In this document: in pieces, positions 1 to 11,400 of the stretch
Position numbering within the stretch: position 1 is the stretch's first letter
Layout: each line of letters starts with the position of its first letter
Assembly: GCA_035578905.1 (NCBI GenBank)
Contig: JAQJVL010000153.1
Location: 1,077,501 to 1,141,500 of the forward strand
Direction: 5' to 3'
Length of the DNA: 64,000 bases
Source of the DNA: Stictocephala bisonia
Lineage: Eukaryota; Arthropoda; Insecta; Hemiptera; Membracidae
Position numbers and translations under genes: made by a program
Notes under the pieces: model-generated
The model's database searches: none
Told to the model about the DNA's origin: nothing
The model's input: only the letters and a program-made list of their open reading frames with translations

Positions 1-888
1 AGTTAGAGTGGTTTGGTTGGATCCTTTTTCCAAGTTTTTCTTATTTTCACATTTTCTTTCAGGTTTTCCTTCTGCTATCCATTTTTGACACTCTTGCAAC
101 CAATGTCCTTTCTTGTGACAATAGTGGCATGGAAACTTTTTCCTTTTATCATTGTTCTTGCTGTTTTTCTGTAGGCCTCCTAAGTTACCTTTAGCTTCTT
201 TAGTCCTGTTGACTGCTATTAAAGCTGTATCTTCCTTTTCTTTATCCCTTAAGGTTAGCTTTCTTGCTTCTGTGCATAGCCAATTTGTGAGATTGTCAAG
301 GTTTCTTGCTTTATCCTTGTGAATCATTAACCAAGTTGTCTGAAAGTTTGAATATTCTACTGGTAGGATTTCAAAAATCTTGCAAATCAACAATATCTGA
401 GGTAAGTTATCTTCTTTCTTGTCTTGAATTTTCTTAATTTCTTCTTGAAGCTTTCCCCATAGTGACTTTATTGCAGATAGGTTCCCAGCCATATCCAAGT
501 GTTGATCCCATTTGTAGGTAAAGAACTGAGAGCATATATCGTAGGCCTTATTTTCCTCTATTTCTGCAAATAGGCTGTGCAGCTCTTTCCAAACCTCATC
601 TGGTTTTTCTAGGTTTCTTACTTGAGCTCTTACTTCCTTACTTAATGCAGATACTAATATAAACATTACCTCTGACTGTGTTTTATTATACTTCTCCATC
701 TTCATTTTGTATTCTTTCATTTCTGCAGCTTGTGTTTCATCTTTAGGCTTCTCTGGCAATTTCATTTTACCAGAAATGGCTTCGTAGGCATCTGGGATTC
801 CTTTAAACCTAATTTGCATTAGATATTTCCAATCATCCCAGTTGTCCTTTCCATGCAGCAATTCCATTTTCTGCATAACGAATTCCAT
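1..888 (-). CDS. Copia Gag polyprotein, N-terminal part (open at window edge)
   Basis: An uninterrupted reading frame of 296 codons runs from ATG at 888 to base 1 with no stop. It begins MEFVMQKMELLHGKDNWDDW, a start typical of copia Gag (UBN2/gag-polypeptide family), followed by a helical, Lys/Glu-rich region. Near the C-terminal end of the visible part is a zinc knuckle CHYCHKKGHWLQEC (about residues 252-265), with CX2CX4HX4C spacing. Gag packages element RNA into virus-like particles in the cytoplasm. In copia elements Gag and Pol share one long frame, which fits the absence of a stop. No frameshift was seen in the visible part. Confidence 0.88.
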   Translation of the reverse strand, partial: MEFVMQKMELLHGKDNWDDWKYLMQIRFKGIPDAYEAISGKMKLPEKPKDETQAAEMKEYKMKMEKYNKTQSEVMFILVSALSKEVRAQVRNLEKPDEVWKELHSLFAEIEENKAYDICSQFFTYKWDQHLDMAGNLSAIKSLWGKLQEEIKKIQDKKEDNLPQILLICKIFEILPVEYSNFQTTWLMIHKDKARNLDNLTNWLCTEARKLTLRDKEKEDTALIAVNRTKEAKGNLGGLQKNSKNNDKRKKFPCHYCHKKGHWLQECQKWIAEGKPERKCENKKNLEKGSNQTTLT

Positions 889-954
889 AGTAAAGAATTT
901 ATCTCAAGCAAACATTGATTCTATTTTAAACCTGTAACACGCAATATAAGGGTG

Positions 955-969
955 TCTGGGCCCATAACC
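955..969 (-). other. Copia primer-binding site
   Basis: Directly inside the LTR end the minus strand reads GGTTATGGGCCCAGA. Insect copia elements use a GGTTATGGGCCCAG-type site that pairs with an internal half of initiator-Met tRNA. Its position touching the LTR fixes the LTR boundary and the element orientation. Confidence 0.8.
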
Positions 970-1308
970 TGTTATAAAATACTTTTGTTACAAGGTAATT
1001 AATAGAATAAAATTGAAAAGAACACTTGAACAAACTTCCATGTATTAATGATTCAAAAAAAAAAAAATAAATAAATAAACTATATACTTCACATCAAGAA
1101 ATTAACTGCAACAGTACCTTTTTTAAGAATAATAAACATGACAACAGAAAACATATGTGAAACAAAACAAAGACATATGAACTTTCATAAGGAAGTCTTT
1201 GAGTACTAAAAATATAATAAATATAAATTAATAGTTATTATATGTAACAGTATCTACTCATCAAGAAAACTCAGCTCACACTCAAGTTGAGAGGTGAATG
1301 ATATAACA
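970..1308 (-). repeat. Copia 5' LTR (339 bp)
   Basis: The ends form an inverted repeat TGTTATA ... TATAACA, with TG...CA termini, and the inner end abuts the primer-binding site. The LTR is AT-rich, and near its centre the minus strand has a TATA-like run (TTTATATTTATTATA). The partner LTR is outside the window, so age cannot be estimated from LTR divergence. Confidence 0.75.
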
Positions 1309-1407
1309 CTTTGTCTTTTCCTTTCTGATTGGCCATCAAGTAATAATTTTCACTCCATGTGTTATTTATAAGTTTGTGCAAGTTTTTTAAAATAAGTTTT
1401 CACTTAC

Positions 1408-1547
1408 ATGTTCGACTGTTAAATTATTCAATGGCTGACTGACAGCAGTTTTAGCCTTAGAAACAGGTTCTACATCTTCCTTTGGAACATCTTCCATTTG
1501 CTGGGATGGTGGCCATTGTACTTTTTCTTCTTTCACTGGTGAAATTA
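1408..1547 (-). CDS. Abp1: Abp1 exon 8 (linker region)
   Basis: The acceptor is TTATTTCAG and the donor GTAAGTG. The exon is 140 nt; one base carried over from exon 7 makes Val316 and the exon ends in phase 0 at His362. The peptide begins [20 protein letters not shown] and is Pro/Glu/Val-rich, matching the weakly conserved linker before the SH3 domain. This is the last exon visible. The downstream intron receives the copia LTR about 100 bp after the donor. Confidence 0.8.
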
Positions 1548-2373
1548 CTGAAATAAGGATAATATTATGACAGACAGGTTCACTTAAAATATACAATTTA
1601 TTACTCTGGATGTCGGTTTATGCTCATTTAACAATTGAAAAGAGCTTTGTTTGTTTTAAGTTGATACATCATACCTGCTTACTTGATGAAGTGATGGAAA
1701 ATATCAACTGTCTTTTCCTAACCAATCAATATAATCTGTTAATAACTCCTGTACCTAGTAAAAATTGTGCTTCAAGCCTAAAATTTACATTTGTCAAAAT
1801 AATTTTTAAAAGATGAGCATTTGTAGTGTCTTAAGGAGATATATATGTACATGTACATAATTGGGAATAGTTTTTAATTAGCATAATACGTGTTGGTATA
1901 TATACAGTACAAGTAATTGTCACACAACACAAATTTATTAGAATATAAGCACAAAATGCACAAATATATTACAATACAAGAACAAAATGCACGACTATTA
2001 TGGTGATCGATTTCGGTGAACCACGCTCACCTTCCTCAGACCAGAGGGATTCACAAAAGAATCATTAAAAGAATATTAAAACAATCCTTAATTTTTCTTT
2101 TTGTAAACATGTCAGTCATTACTATGAAACAAAAATGTGTTGCTTTCTTCGCTTGGCACTTAAATGGGTTTAAGAATGAATCTTCTAGAAAGTTCAGTAC
2201 TGTCCTCCAACAAATAATAGTTGTAGGGTTGTATTTGTCAACAACCCAATTGGTTATTAGTCTACACTGAAAGTGGTTTTAGTCTTTGTTTTGATATGAT
2301 TACTTTAGTATATTCCCAAATACTATGTATATAATTTTAATGTATGTATATATATATACACATACATTTAATG

Positions 2374-2438
<65 letters not shown>

Positions 2439-5400
2439 TATCTACAGTAGTAATTTTACAAAAATTCTCTCATATAAATTCTTATTTTCAAGAACAAAAT
2501 ATTTTATAGATTAAGTTACTTCAATTTTGATGTACTTCTGAAATAAGGATTAATATACTTTTAGTGAAGCTAAACTTAGAACAAAATGTCTCACTGATAT
2601 ATAATAGCCTGAAATCTGAATTATGTTGTACTTTTTTTACCAAGACCTTCCAAGACAATTAGTGCCTGCATTACTTCCTTTTTACAACATATTTCTCAAA
2701 CTATCATCAATATCTTGATTTTTACTTAACTTAAAAATAATTGATATCACATTTATGATATTGAATTAATATAAGATTTCTTACCTAACCCATTACGGAT
2801 TGCGTAGCGTGGCCCGCACCTGGGCCTAACAATACGAATTAAATTCGCAACACGGTACTACACCTGCCCTGCCAGCCTAGTGCACTCACAAATTCTGCAC
2901 GTTTTGTTATTTACATTACATAAAAATTACACTGACCATATTAGTAGACTATCTAATTCAGACAATCACAATTTACCCTCCCATTTTACTGGAAATCATG
3001 CACACGACAAAACGATTAGACCGAACGCAAGGACTAAATTCCCCAAACAAATATCAAGTAGTCAAGACCAGAGTGAGCAGGAAACAGTAACAAAGATCAG
3101 GATACAGACACATAAGCGCCTCAAAACAAATGGGTGCATTGTAAAAGCGATAACACTGACTCCGAGGGCCGAGTGACTTAGCTGCAAACAACACATGCCA
3201 CGATGTCAAAGTCACGTCCTAGAGCTATCAGTCCACTGAGCGCGGAAAATGAAAGCCACGTCTTTGATCCGCAATCCAGCAACAAAACCTTAATACGTGA
3301 TTATTAAGGTTTTGTTAGGGACAAGAAAGTTGGCTTCCTAACATTTTAAATTCTTAATGAAAATACACACACACACACAAAGTTATAAAAATGTTGGGAT
3401 GTGTACGTAATTAATTCTTCCACTCCCCCATATGAAAAATGAACTCTTTCAATCAAGCCACGCTGTTACAAAAGTAAAACAAATTGCCAGTTCGGTTTTT
3501 TGGCCCCATAAGCAACTGATAATGCAGGAAAAGTTAAAAGAAAAACACTTGCAATATTCTAGATGCAAAAGTCAAACAATTGTAAACGTGACTTGCGTAA
3601 CAGGGCATGCCGGTACTTCCATGTAGTTTTAATTTTATCAAATGAAAAAATTAGTTTCATCTAATTATCAGGCTGGATAATACAACCGGATAAAGCAAGG
3701 GTAGATAATTATGGTTGTACTGTATAAATGCATACCTTTATTGCATGTATAAAATGCATTTATTATCTATGCACAAGAAAGCAAGCCATACTCAACCAAA
3801 GACTGCACCTCAAATGATTGTAGATTTCAAAATGGGAACATTCCTTATATTGAATTATAAAAATGTATTACAATAAAGAAGAGTCAGGGTCATACCTGAA
3901 GTGTTTGATGTAGGCTGATGAGATGCACGTCTTTGATGGAGCTGGCCTGCTGACGTATTCTGCTCAAACACAGCCCGAGCATTGATTGTCCTCTTGGATA
4001 TCAGAGCTTGAGCCTCCTAAAAGGTGGAAATCAACATAAACTTTCACAGGGTGTCTACTCAGACTCCGAAACAAAAATAGGGGTCTTTTTTGGAGCTTTT
4101 AAGGGCCATACTCTAAAAAATCGGGGTCCTATTTAACAAAGTATGTAAGACGCATTAATATCCTTGTAATATAGAACAGTTATGTAGTAGTTTGCACAAT
4201 GTTTTTTAATGCTTATACTATAAATAATATAGGCTTATAAGCCTATATTATTTATATTTCACGAAGATTGGTGGAAGATTGGAAAGGAAGGGGCGTGGAG
4301 TCAGAGTGATTTTCAGGATGGGGGGAAATAGTAGAAACTGCTGTGTGGGCGCCCTGACAAACACAGAAAGTAAGTCATAAACAGGGACTAAAGAATGTCA
4401 CTATGCACATACCTAAACATATTTTTAGGACAGTGACTTTGTTCAGATAATTTTACATAAATCTCAAAATATATTTCAAATCCACCAAATCTCAGTATCT
4501 ATCAGTGTTTATATAGTAAAAATATTGATTGTAAACATTGAAGGAAATTTTAAATGCTGTATTGTTAAATGTCATAAGATCTTATCATTTTAATGCAGTT
4601 TCTTCAATTATATCTTTCAACTAATTTTTTAAATTAGTCACAGGGAAAAGTAAGATATTGAATTTAGCGAACAACAGAAAATTATTACACAAACAACATA
4701 AACTTAGTTCACTAATGGTGTGTACACAGGTTGACTTTTACAACAAAAATTTTTTTTAAGTTTCTTGTTAAAAAAACCTTTTACAGCGTCCATGAATTTA
4801 CAGAGTAGAAATGTGTGCTATAATTTTATGACAGGTGGTGACTTAGTGTTTCTTTACATGATTAATATTTTTTATTGATTTTCAAATTCTGGTTATCCAC
4901 AGCCATGGAACGATAAAATTCCTGGTTAATAACCTTCCCCCTTTCTGCGTAGTATTATTTACCCCTATCTAAAATATCCTCAACCATTAATTAAATTTTT
5001 TAGTATTTCAAAATAAGTAGAACGTCTGGACAACACGAGATGTCAACAAAAAATGGCCCCCATTTAAGCAAATATAGATATAAGACAAGAGATAAGACAT
5101 ATCTAACTGAGGATACATCTGCTGAGCGATATCATAGTAGGCATTAACGAAAAGTTGTAACGGGAAGGGAAAATTGAGATAATGGCAAAACAGGTACGGC
5201 GACCCGATAAGACTGCTCTCATTGGTTTTGACGCATACAATTGCGTTCCATTATAAGGAGTACTGTACTCATAAAATAATGATAGTGTTTTATAGATCCC
5301 CTGAAATTTATAACAAAGATTTGTTGAATAAGTTTTGTGATTTTATGATATAAAACTCCATGTGGATCATCAACCACATTTCAGAGAACTTTATTCAGTC

Positions 5401-8400
5401 TGATAACACGCAGTGTATGCGATTAGCTAAAATGAATGACAATAAGACCGTGACAATAAAATTAACTAGGTAGTTTAATAGCTTGGCTAATATCTAAAAC
5501 CTTTTATACTCAGTGATCAGCATCTTTGGGTGGAGGAAATGTGACCACTAGGTATAGGAATTGATAACAGAACTTGGAAGCGGTTCAACTAACCAGCAGT
5601 AAACTAACGTCGAACATCCTCCGCGCACACTCTTTCATCTTACGAGACTGGTAGTAAGTTTTTACTGACAAAAACCGAATTGCATAGGAATATTTTCAGA
5701 CAGATCATTTGTTAATTAAGCTGAAGATTAAGCCAGTATTTAATAACCCTTTTTGGGGTTTTCCATAACATCGGGGCCCGGTAGATACCCTCTTTCACCA
5801 AGTAGTAAACTATGACTACATTGTACAGATTTGAAAAGTATCATTATTCAACCCTACTAAATAATAAAGGTGCCAAATATCCCAAGTTTGTCCTGTCCCC
5901 ACCTGTCCACCTCTACACTTCAGTGGTTGTGATTGACCCACCCACCCAAACACATGCGTGGTAGTGACCCTCCTGCTCACCCATACATCTACAGTGGAGG
6001 TCACCCACACATGTACAGTGGTAGTGACCCACCCACCTACCCATTGTGGTAGCCCCATTATGAATAGCACCCTAGATTTATTGATGAGCAGTTGGGTCAC
6101 TACCACTGTACATGTGTGGGTAGGCAGGTGGGTCACTTCCACTGTACATATATCGATGAGCGGGTGGGTCAATACCACTGTACGCGTAGGTTGGACACCT
6201 ATATACTATCAATACATGTAGTGGTATTGACTTACTCATCCACCCTTACAAGAGATATTCACACACCCACTTACCCACACAAGTACAGTGGTACATAGCC
6301 ACCCACTCATAAATGTACAGTGGTATTGACACAGCCATACGTGTAGTGTTAATGAATGATAGGTATAATCATTAATTTTATACACAAATAGTCTCAAAAT
6401 ATCAGCTATTTTTGTGATCCATTGTGGAGCGCTAGTGTAGTCCCATATAAATTTAATGTAGTTTATACCAGCTGTGGTTGCAGGCCTCACTAAGTACACA
6501 AAATAACAGGCACAAATATTCCTATTAGATGGGATATCTATTGTAGGGGTATATAATCAAGGGTATAATACAAGGTGCGGCAGCATAACTTCCTTTTTTA
6601 AAATGCGCGCCATCCAATTAGTTGATGTCATAGCGGAGCGCTAGCGGTCTCGTTCAAGAGGGGGTACTGTAAAGTTTTGTCCCGACACGGTTCAGTCGCC
6701 ATCATGCGTTGGAATAGTGAGGAGCGTGCCTTTGCCGTTGAGGCCTACTTTTCAAACGGATGTTCAGTTATTGCAACACAGCGTGCATTTCGGAATCGCT
6801 TTAATTTAGCCCCGTTGGCTCCCGTCCCAGACCGCAAATCAATTGTTACATGGGTCACTACATTCAGACAAACTGCAAGTGCGACAAAACGAAGAACTGG
6901 AGTCCCTCGGCCCGTTAGATCACCTGAGAACATTGAAGCAGTGAGAGCATCAATGTTGCGATCACCACGGCGTTCTGCGCGCAAACACGCATCTGCCCTT
7001 GGACTATCTGATCGTTCTGTGAGAAGAATTCTTCGTGATGATCTTCATTTTCATCCCTATAAGATGGCGATAGTGCAGGAACTTTCAGAACGTGACCTCA
7101 ATTCTCGGATGAACGCGTGTGAGCTTCTTCTTGATGTCGTTCCCGAGGGTGCTATTGTTTTTTTTAGCGATGAAGCCCATTTTCATTTGTGTGGGTCGGT
7201 TAACAAACAAACATGCGCTACTGGGCTGACACCAACCCTCGAGAATTGCATCAAAGGCCTTTGCATTCACCCAAAGTCACAGTGTGGTGTGCAATTTCCT
7301 CAGCTGGAATTATTGGTCCCTGGTTTTTTGAGGAAAATGAGGTTACAGTGACAGTGAATTCGGACCGGTATGTAAACATGCTACAGAATTTTTTTTTCCC
7401 ACAGCTAGAAGAGTTGGATTTGGGGGACACTTGGTTCCAACAAGACGGTGCAACAGCACACACTTCAAGAGCATCGATGGCTGTTTTGAGGGAACACTTT
7501 CCAGAGCGCCTTATCTCAATTAGAGGCGATTTGGAATGGCCGGCACGCTCTCCCGATCTGTCCCCTTGTGATTTTTTTCTATGGGGTTTTTTGAAATCCC
7601 GTGTTTATGTGAACCGTCCAAGAAGCCTACAAGATTTGAAGACCAATATCCAAGAAGAAATTGCCAACATAACACCTGCTATGCTAACAAGAGTCATGAC
7701 AAACGCCAGAAATCGGTTTACGCAATGTATGGAGAATGAGGGACGTCACCTAACAGATTTGATCTTCAAAACAATGTAAATAAAAACTTTATACATGTAC
7801 CTACATTATAAAAAATAAATAAATATTTTCCGATGCATACAATAGTTTTTATTGAGTTTTGAAAAAAGGAAGTTATGCTGCCGCACCCTGTATATAAATC
7901 TATGAGTTAATTCATTCATTCATCTTCCCTGTAGGTATTTTTTTGTTCTACTTATCATATTGAAGGAAGCATAGCCTAGTTTCATCTAACTTACAATTTG
8001 CAGCGTGAAGTCACTCTTAATTTCAATTTTTGTATAGCCAACCTGCATGACCATTCCCTTCTCTGGCCAAATGACCAAACTACAATACCTTTATACCACA
8101 CTGTGATGCCTTAGAAATAATTCTTATATTACATCTTCCATAGTACTTTACTTTTGAAGATAATAATCTTCTTCTCACTGTCTTTTGTTAGTGCCCATGT
8201 TTCTGATCCATTAAACATAAATGGGTCAGTAATTGTTTGGTATATATTTACTTATGTTTTATTAGAGAGCCATTTTGATCAAAACAGTTTTTCTGGAGAC
8301 CAGTAAGTTTTTGAAACTACTGTTTTGTATTTCACTTTATTTTTTGTAATCACTTGTTACTTCTTTACAAAAGTACTTAAATTCTTCCACAGCTCAATGT

Positions 8401-11400
8401 CATACTCATCCACTAAAAGGTTTTCTCATTTAATCCAGTTCTTCTAGAAACTTTCATATATTTTGCTTTATTTTTATTTATTTCAAGTCCTACAAACTTT
8501 GCTTCTTTTATTAGGTTCTTTGTTATACTTTCTAACTCTCTCCCATTTTTGGCAATAATAGCTCATCGGGTAATGGGACCGATATCATCGGCGAACGCTA
8601 GGACATTGATTTTCCTTACAACATACACGACTAATATTATTTAAAAGATTAATAACTTGATCAAAATTGTAAAAGACAAGTACTGAAAAATAGTTTACCT
8701 CACTCCTCTGCCTCCTCAACAGATCACTCCTATCTTTCCTTTCAAATTCTTCCTTCTCTCGTTCATTAATATCATTCGTTTTTTCAACCAAATTTGCTGC
8801 ATTTATCCTTATCAATTCATTTCTCTCAACATCTCTCAACACTGAAATACTCTTACTCCTCTCCTTTATCTTAGCTTCTCTCTGTGCAGCCTCTTCAATC
8901 TGACAAAACATAAGATACAGTTAACTAAATAAATAGCAGTAAAAGTAAAACATTTAAAAGAAATTCAAATCCTTGCATTAGATAGATCAACTGACTATAT
9001 AAATATATTAAAATATAACTAAGAATGAATGAAAAATATATCAATAATTTTGAATTTGCAACCTTCAAATTATTACTTAATATTGCTTATACTACTAACC
9101 AACAGTCCTTCCTACGATACGGGGTGATTCTCTACACTTGCTTACTACTCTCTCCGTGTAATGTACAAGATCGACCTGCTGCCATTCTACTAGACAGCAA
9201 AGTTTGATTTTCTAAAAACCCTGCAAGTTTAATTTAAGGGCATGCAAACTAGTGCAATAATATCAAATAAGTTGAAATGACTTTAAACAAAAAACCAAAT
9301 TGGCCAAGCTTTTGTGTCATGTTGACATTTTTTATAGCTGTTTGAAATAAATTATTAAATTAAATTAATGCAAATGTTACACTTATGGAAAAGGAAAAAT
9401 TGAGGGGCTATTTCTACCCCTTTGGAGTCAAATTTCAAGAAATCCTTTCTTAGTGGGTATTTATGATTTAAAAGCTAACTTCCCTCCAAATTTCTTCAAA
9501 CATGTTAGTATTCAGTGGTTCCGGTGATTTTTTTAATGTAAAGAGTGAGTACATTGTTTTTGGATTATATTATATACAAGCCGACAGCACTTGCTTCCCT
9601 ACATAGTAATTCATTACTTCACTATCCTTTCCTCCGTGGTTCTCTAATCCATCAAATCACTATAAAAGCTGAGTCTGCTACCATACTCCTGATAAAAAAG
9701 ATTTAGTGTTAATAAACCTGTAAGTCTACTTTAGGGAGATACTAAGTAGTACTATCATTCCAATGTTAGCAGACAAGATCTTAAATATTCCACAATGAAA
9801 ATCAGATAAGCTGAGCTTTTCTGTCATGTTTATGTTTTATGTATCAGCTGTTTGAAATAAAATCTTAAAATAAATTAATGCCAATGTTACTCTTATAGAA
9901 AAAAGGAAACATTAATCCTTTCAGGACCGAAAAAAGTGTGAATTTTTATTTCCTCACTTTTCAAGTGTGACATCTAAAATATTTAGGCTGAAAATTTGGA
10001 GAAACCCAAGTCTTTATACATTTATTTATAAAATCTGTTCTAATAAAGATACATGGTTCCTTATTTGACCAGAATGTTTGTAATTGATCAGAATTAATGT
10101 CAGAAGTAATCTCATAATTTTTAAATATTTATATATTGTCAATAAAAAGTGTATTTTGTCTTTTTTTTATTTTTTTTTTTACGCTTACAGCTTGTAAACA
10201 AAAATATTTTACAAGTGGGAAACTGTTTTATTGAAATCTAAACTTAATCTCTTACAAACAGAGATAAAATTATAACAATTGGATTGAAAATAAAAATTAT
10301 ATAACATGAAATATTTTGTTAATTATGTCAGATTCGTCTGTTAAAATTAACTCTCTGTTTATTATTGTCAGTTCTTTTCATTGACGTTATATTCCAACAG
10401 CTGACTCCAAACGTTTAAAAAAAGGATTCTCGAACATCTGCATATCATCCCAAAGATGTACAAGTTATTGTAAGCGGTAAATTGGATCTTATATGTAACT
10501 AACTTCGAATGACGGGATCTCGTCATTCGGTCCTGTTTGAATTTTAGTAATGACCATATTTCGTCATTTCGGTCCTAAAGGGAAAAAATGTAAATGACGA
10601 AATATAATCATTCAATTCCCAAAGGGTTAAAGGGTTGTTTCTACTGCATAGGAATGGAATTTCAAAAAATCCTTTCTTAGTGAGTCTCTTAGATAGAAAA
10701 GCTAATTTCTTTTCAAATTTTATCAAAGTCTGTTCAGTGATTCTGGAGATTTTGTGTTCAGAAAATACATCATTTTTAGATTGTATAAATTAAGATGAAT
10801 TACTGTAAAATTAAATTAAAATATTCCTTTCAGATTGATTTTTTATTTGGATTGAAAATATAAGTTAAATTTCCAGTTTCATAGGAAAAGACTGACTATG
10901 GATGAATTGGAGAAAAATATATGAAACAGAATTAGTCTTGATTCAAAAGAAAAATACAGTTAGAGATGAAAATTCTGGATTTTTATTGTAATTATTACTT
11001 AAGGGAAGAAGCAAAATAGTTACAACATTCTTTATTGTAAAACAAATAAAATACAAAATCATAGATCTTTTGACAACCATGACTTAGACTAATTCTTTTC
11101 TGTTACATTACAAATATTTGCTATGTACTTTTTAGTAACTTTATTATTCTTTAAAGATAGATTAAATTAATAGCAATAAAGCACATAATTTACAATACAT
11201 TTACAACAAATATATAGTACGTATTGGGGTGATTGTAATTTTTTTACACACATAAATTTGAGAATAATTAGTTCCAACATCAACCGAGTTTCAGTAAACA
11301 AACATCAGCTGTCTTTGTTGACATTACATACACAGTCAACAATGTGCTTGCTTCAATACAGACATGAGGTGATCCTGTATGTATTTATCTTATCACCTAG

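Larger units (their letters stand above)
1..1308 (-). mobile_element. Ty1/copia LTR retrotransposon, 5' part
   Basis: On the minus strand the order is 5' LTR (1308-970), primer-binding site (969-955), short leader, then gag (888 to the window edge). Protease, integrase, RT and the 3' LTR must lie off the left edge. It sits in the Abp1 intron after exon 8, in the same orientation as the gene, about 100 bp from the exon 8 donor. An intact Gag frame and clean LTR ends suggest a fairly young copy. The 5-bp target duplication (CTTTG at 1309-1313) cannot be tested because the other end is outside the window. Confidence 0.85.
1548..3895. other. Abp1 intron 7, no gene recognised
   Basis: AT-rich intron. 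It holds a (TA)n tract (about 2379-2435) and a stretch of clearly higher GC (about 2784-3340) that ends in an inverted repeat. A possible pogo-type terminus lies at 3660-3722: its minus strand starts CAGTACAACC and has TTATCC-like motifs, next to TA. I found no matching left end for that terminus. The short open frames here show no recognisable domain. Confidence 0.5.

Noticed and set aside
1990..2060. GGTGAACCACGCTCACCTTC block, resembling a Penelope or LINE 3' region
   Set aside because: Only a short resemblance from memory; no RT or GIY-YIG coding sequence nearby.
3660..3722. Possible pogo-type element ending here
   Set aside because: One terminus looks right but no matching left end could be found, so it is mentioned only within the intron entry.
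5816..6499. Overlapping open frames rich in Val, Thr, Trp and Gly on both strands
   Set aside because: By-products of the inverted minisatellite at 5890-6335.
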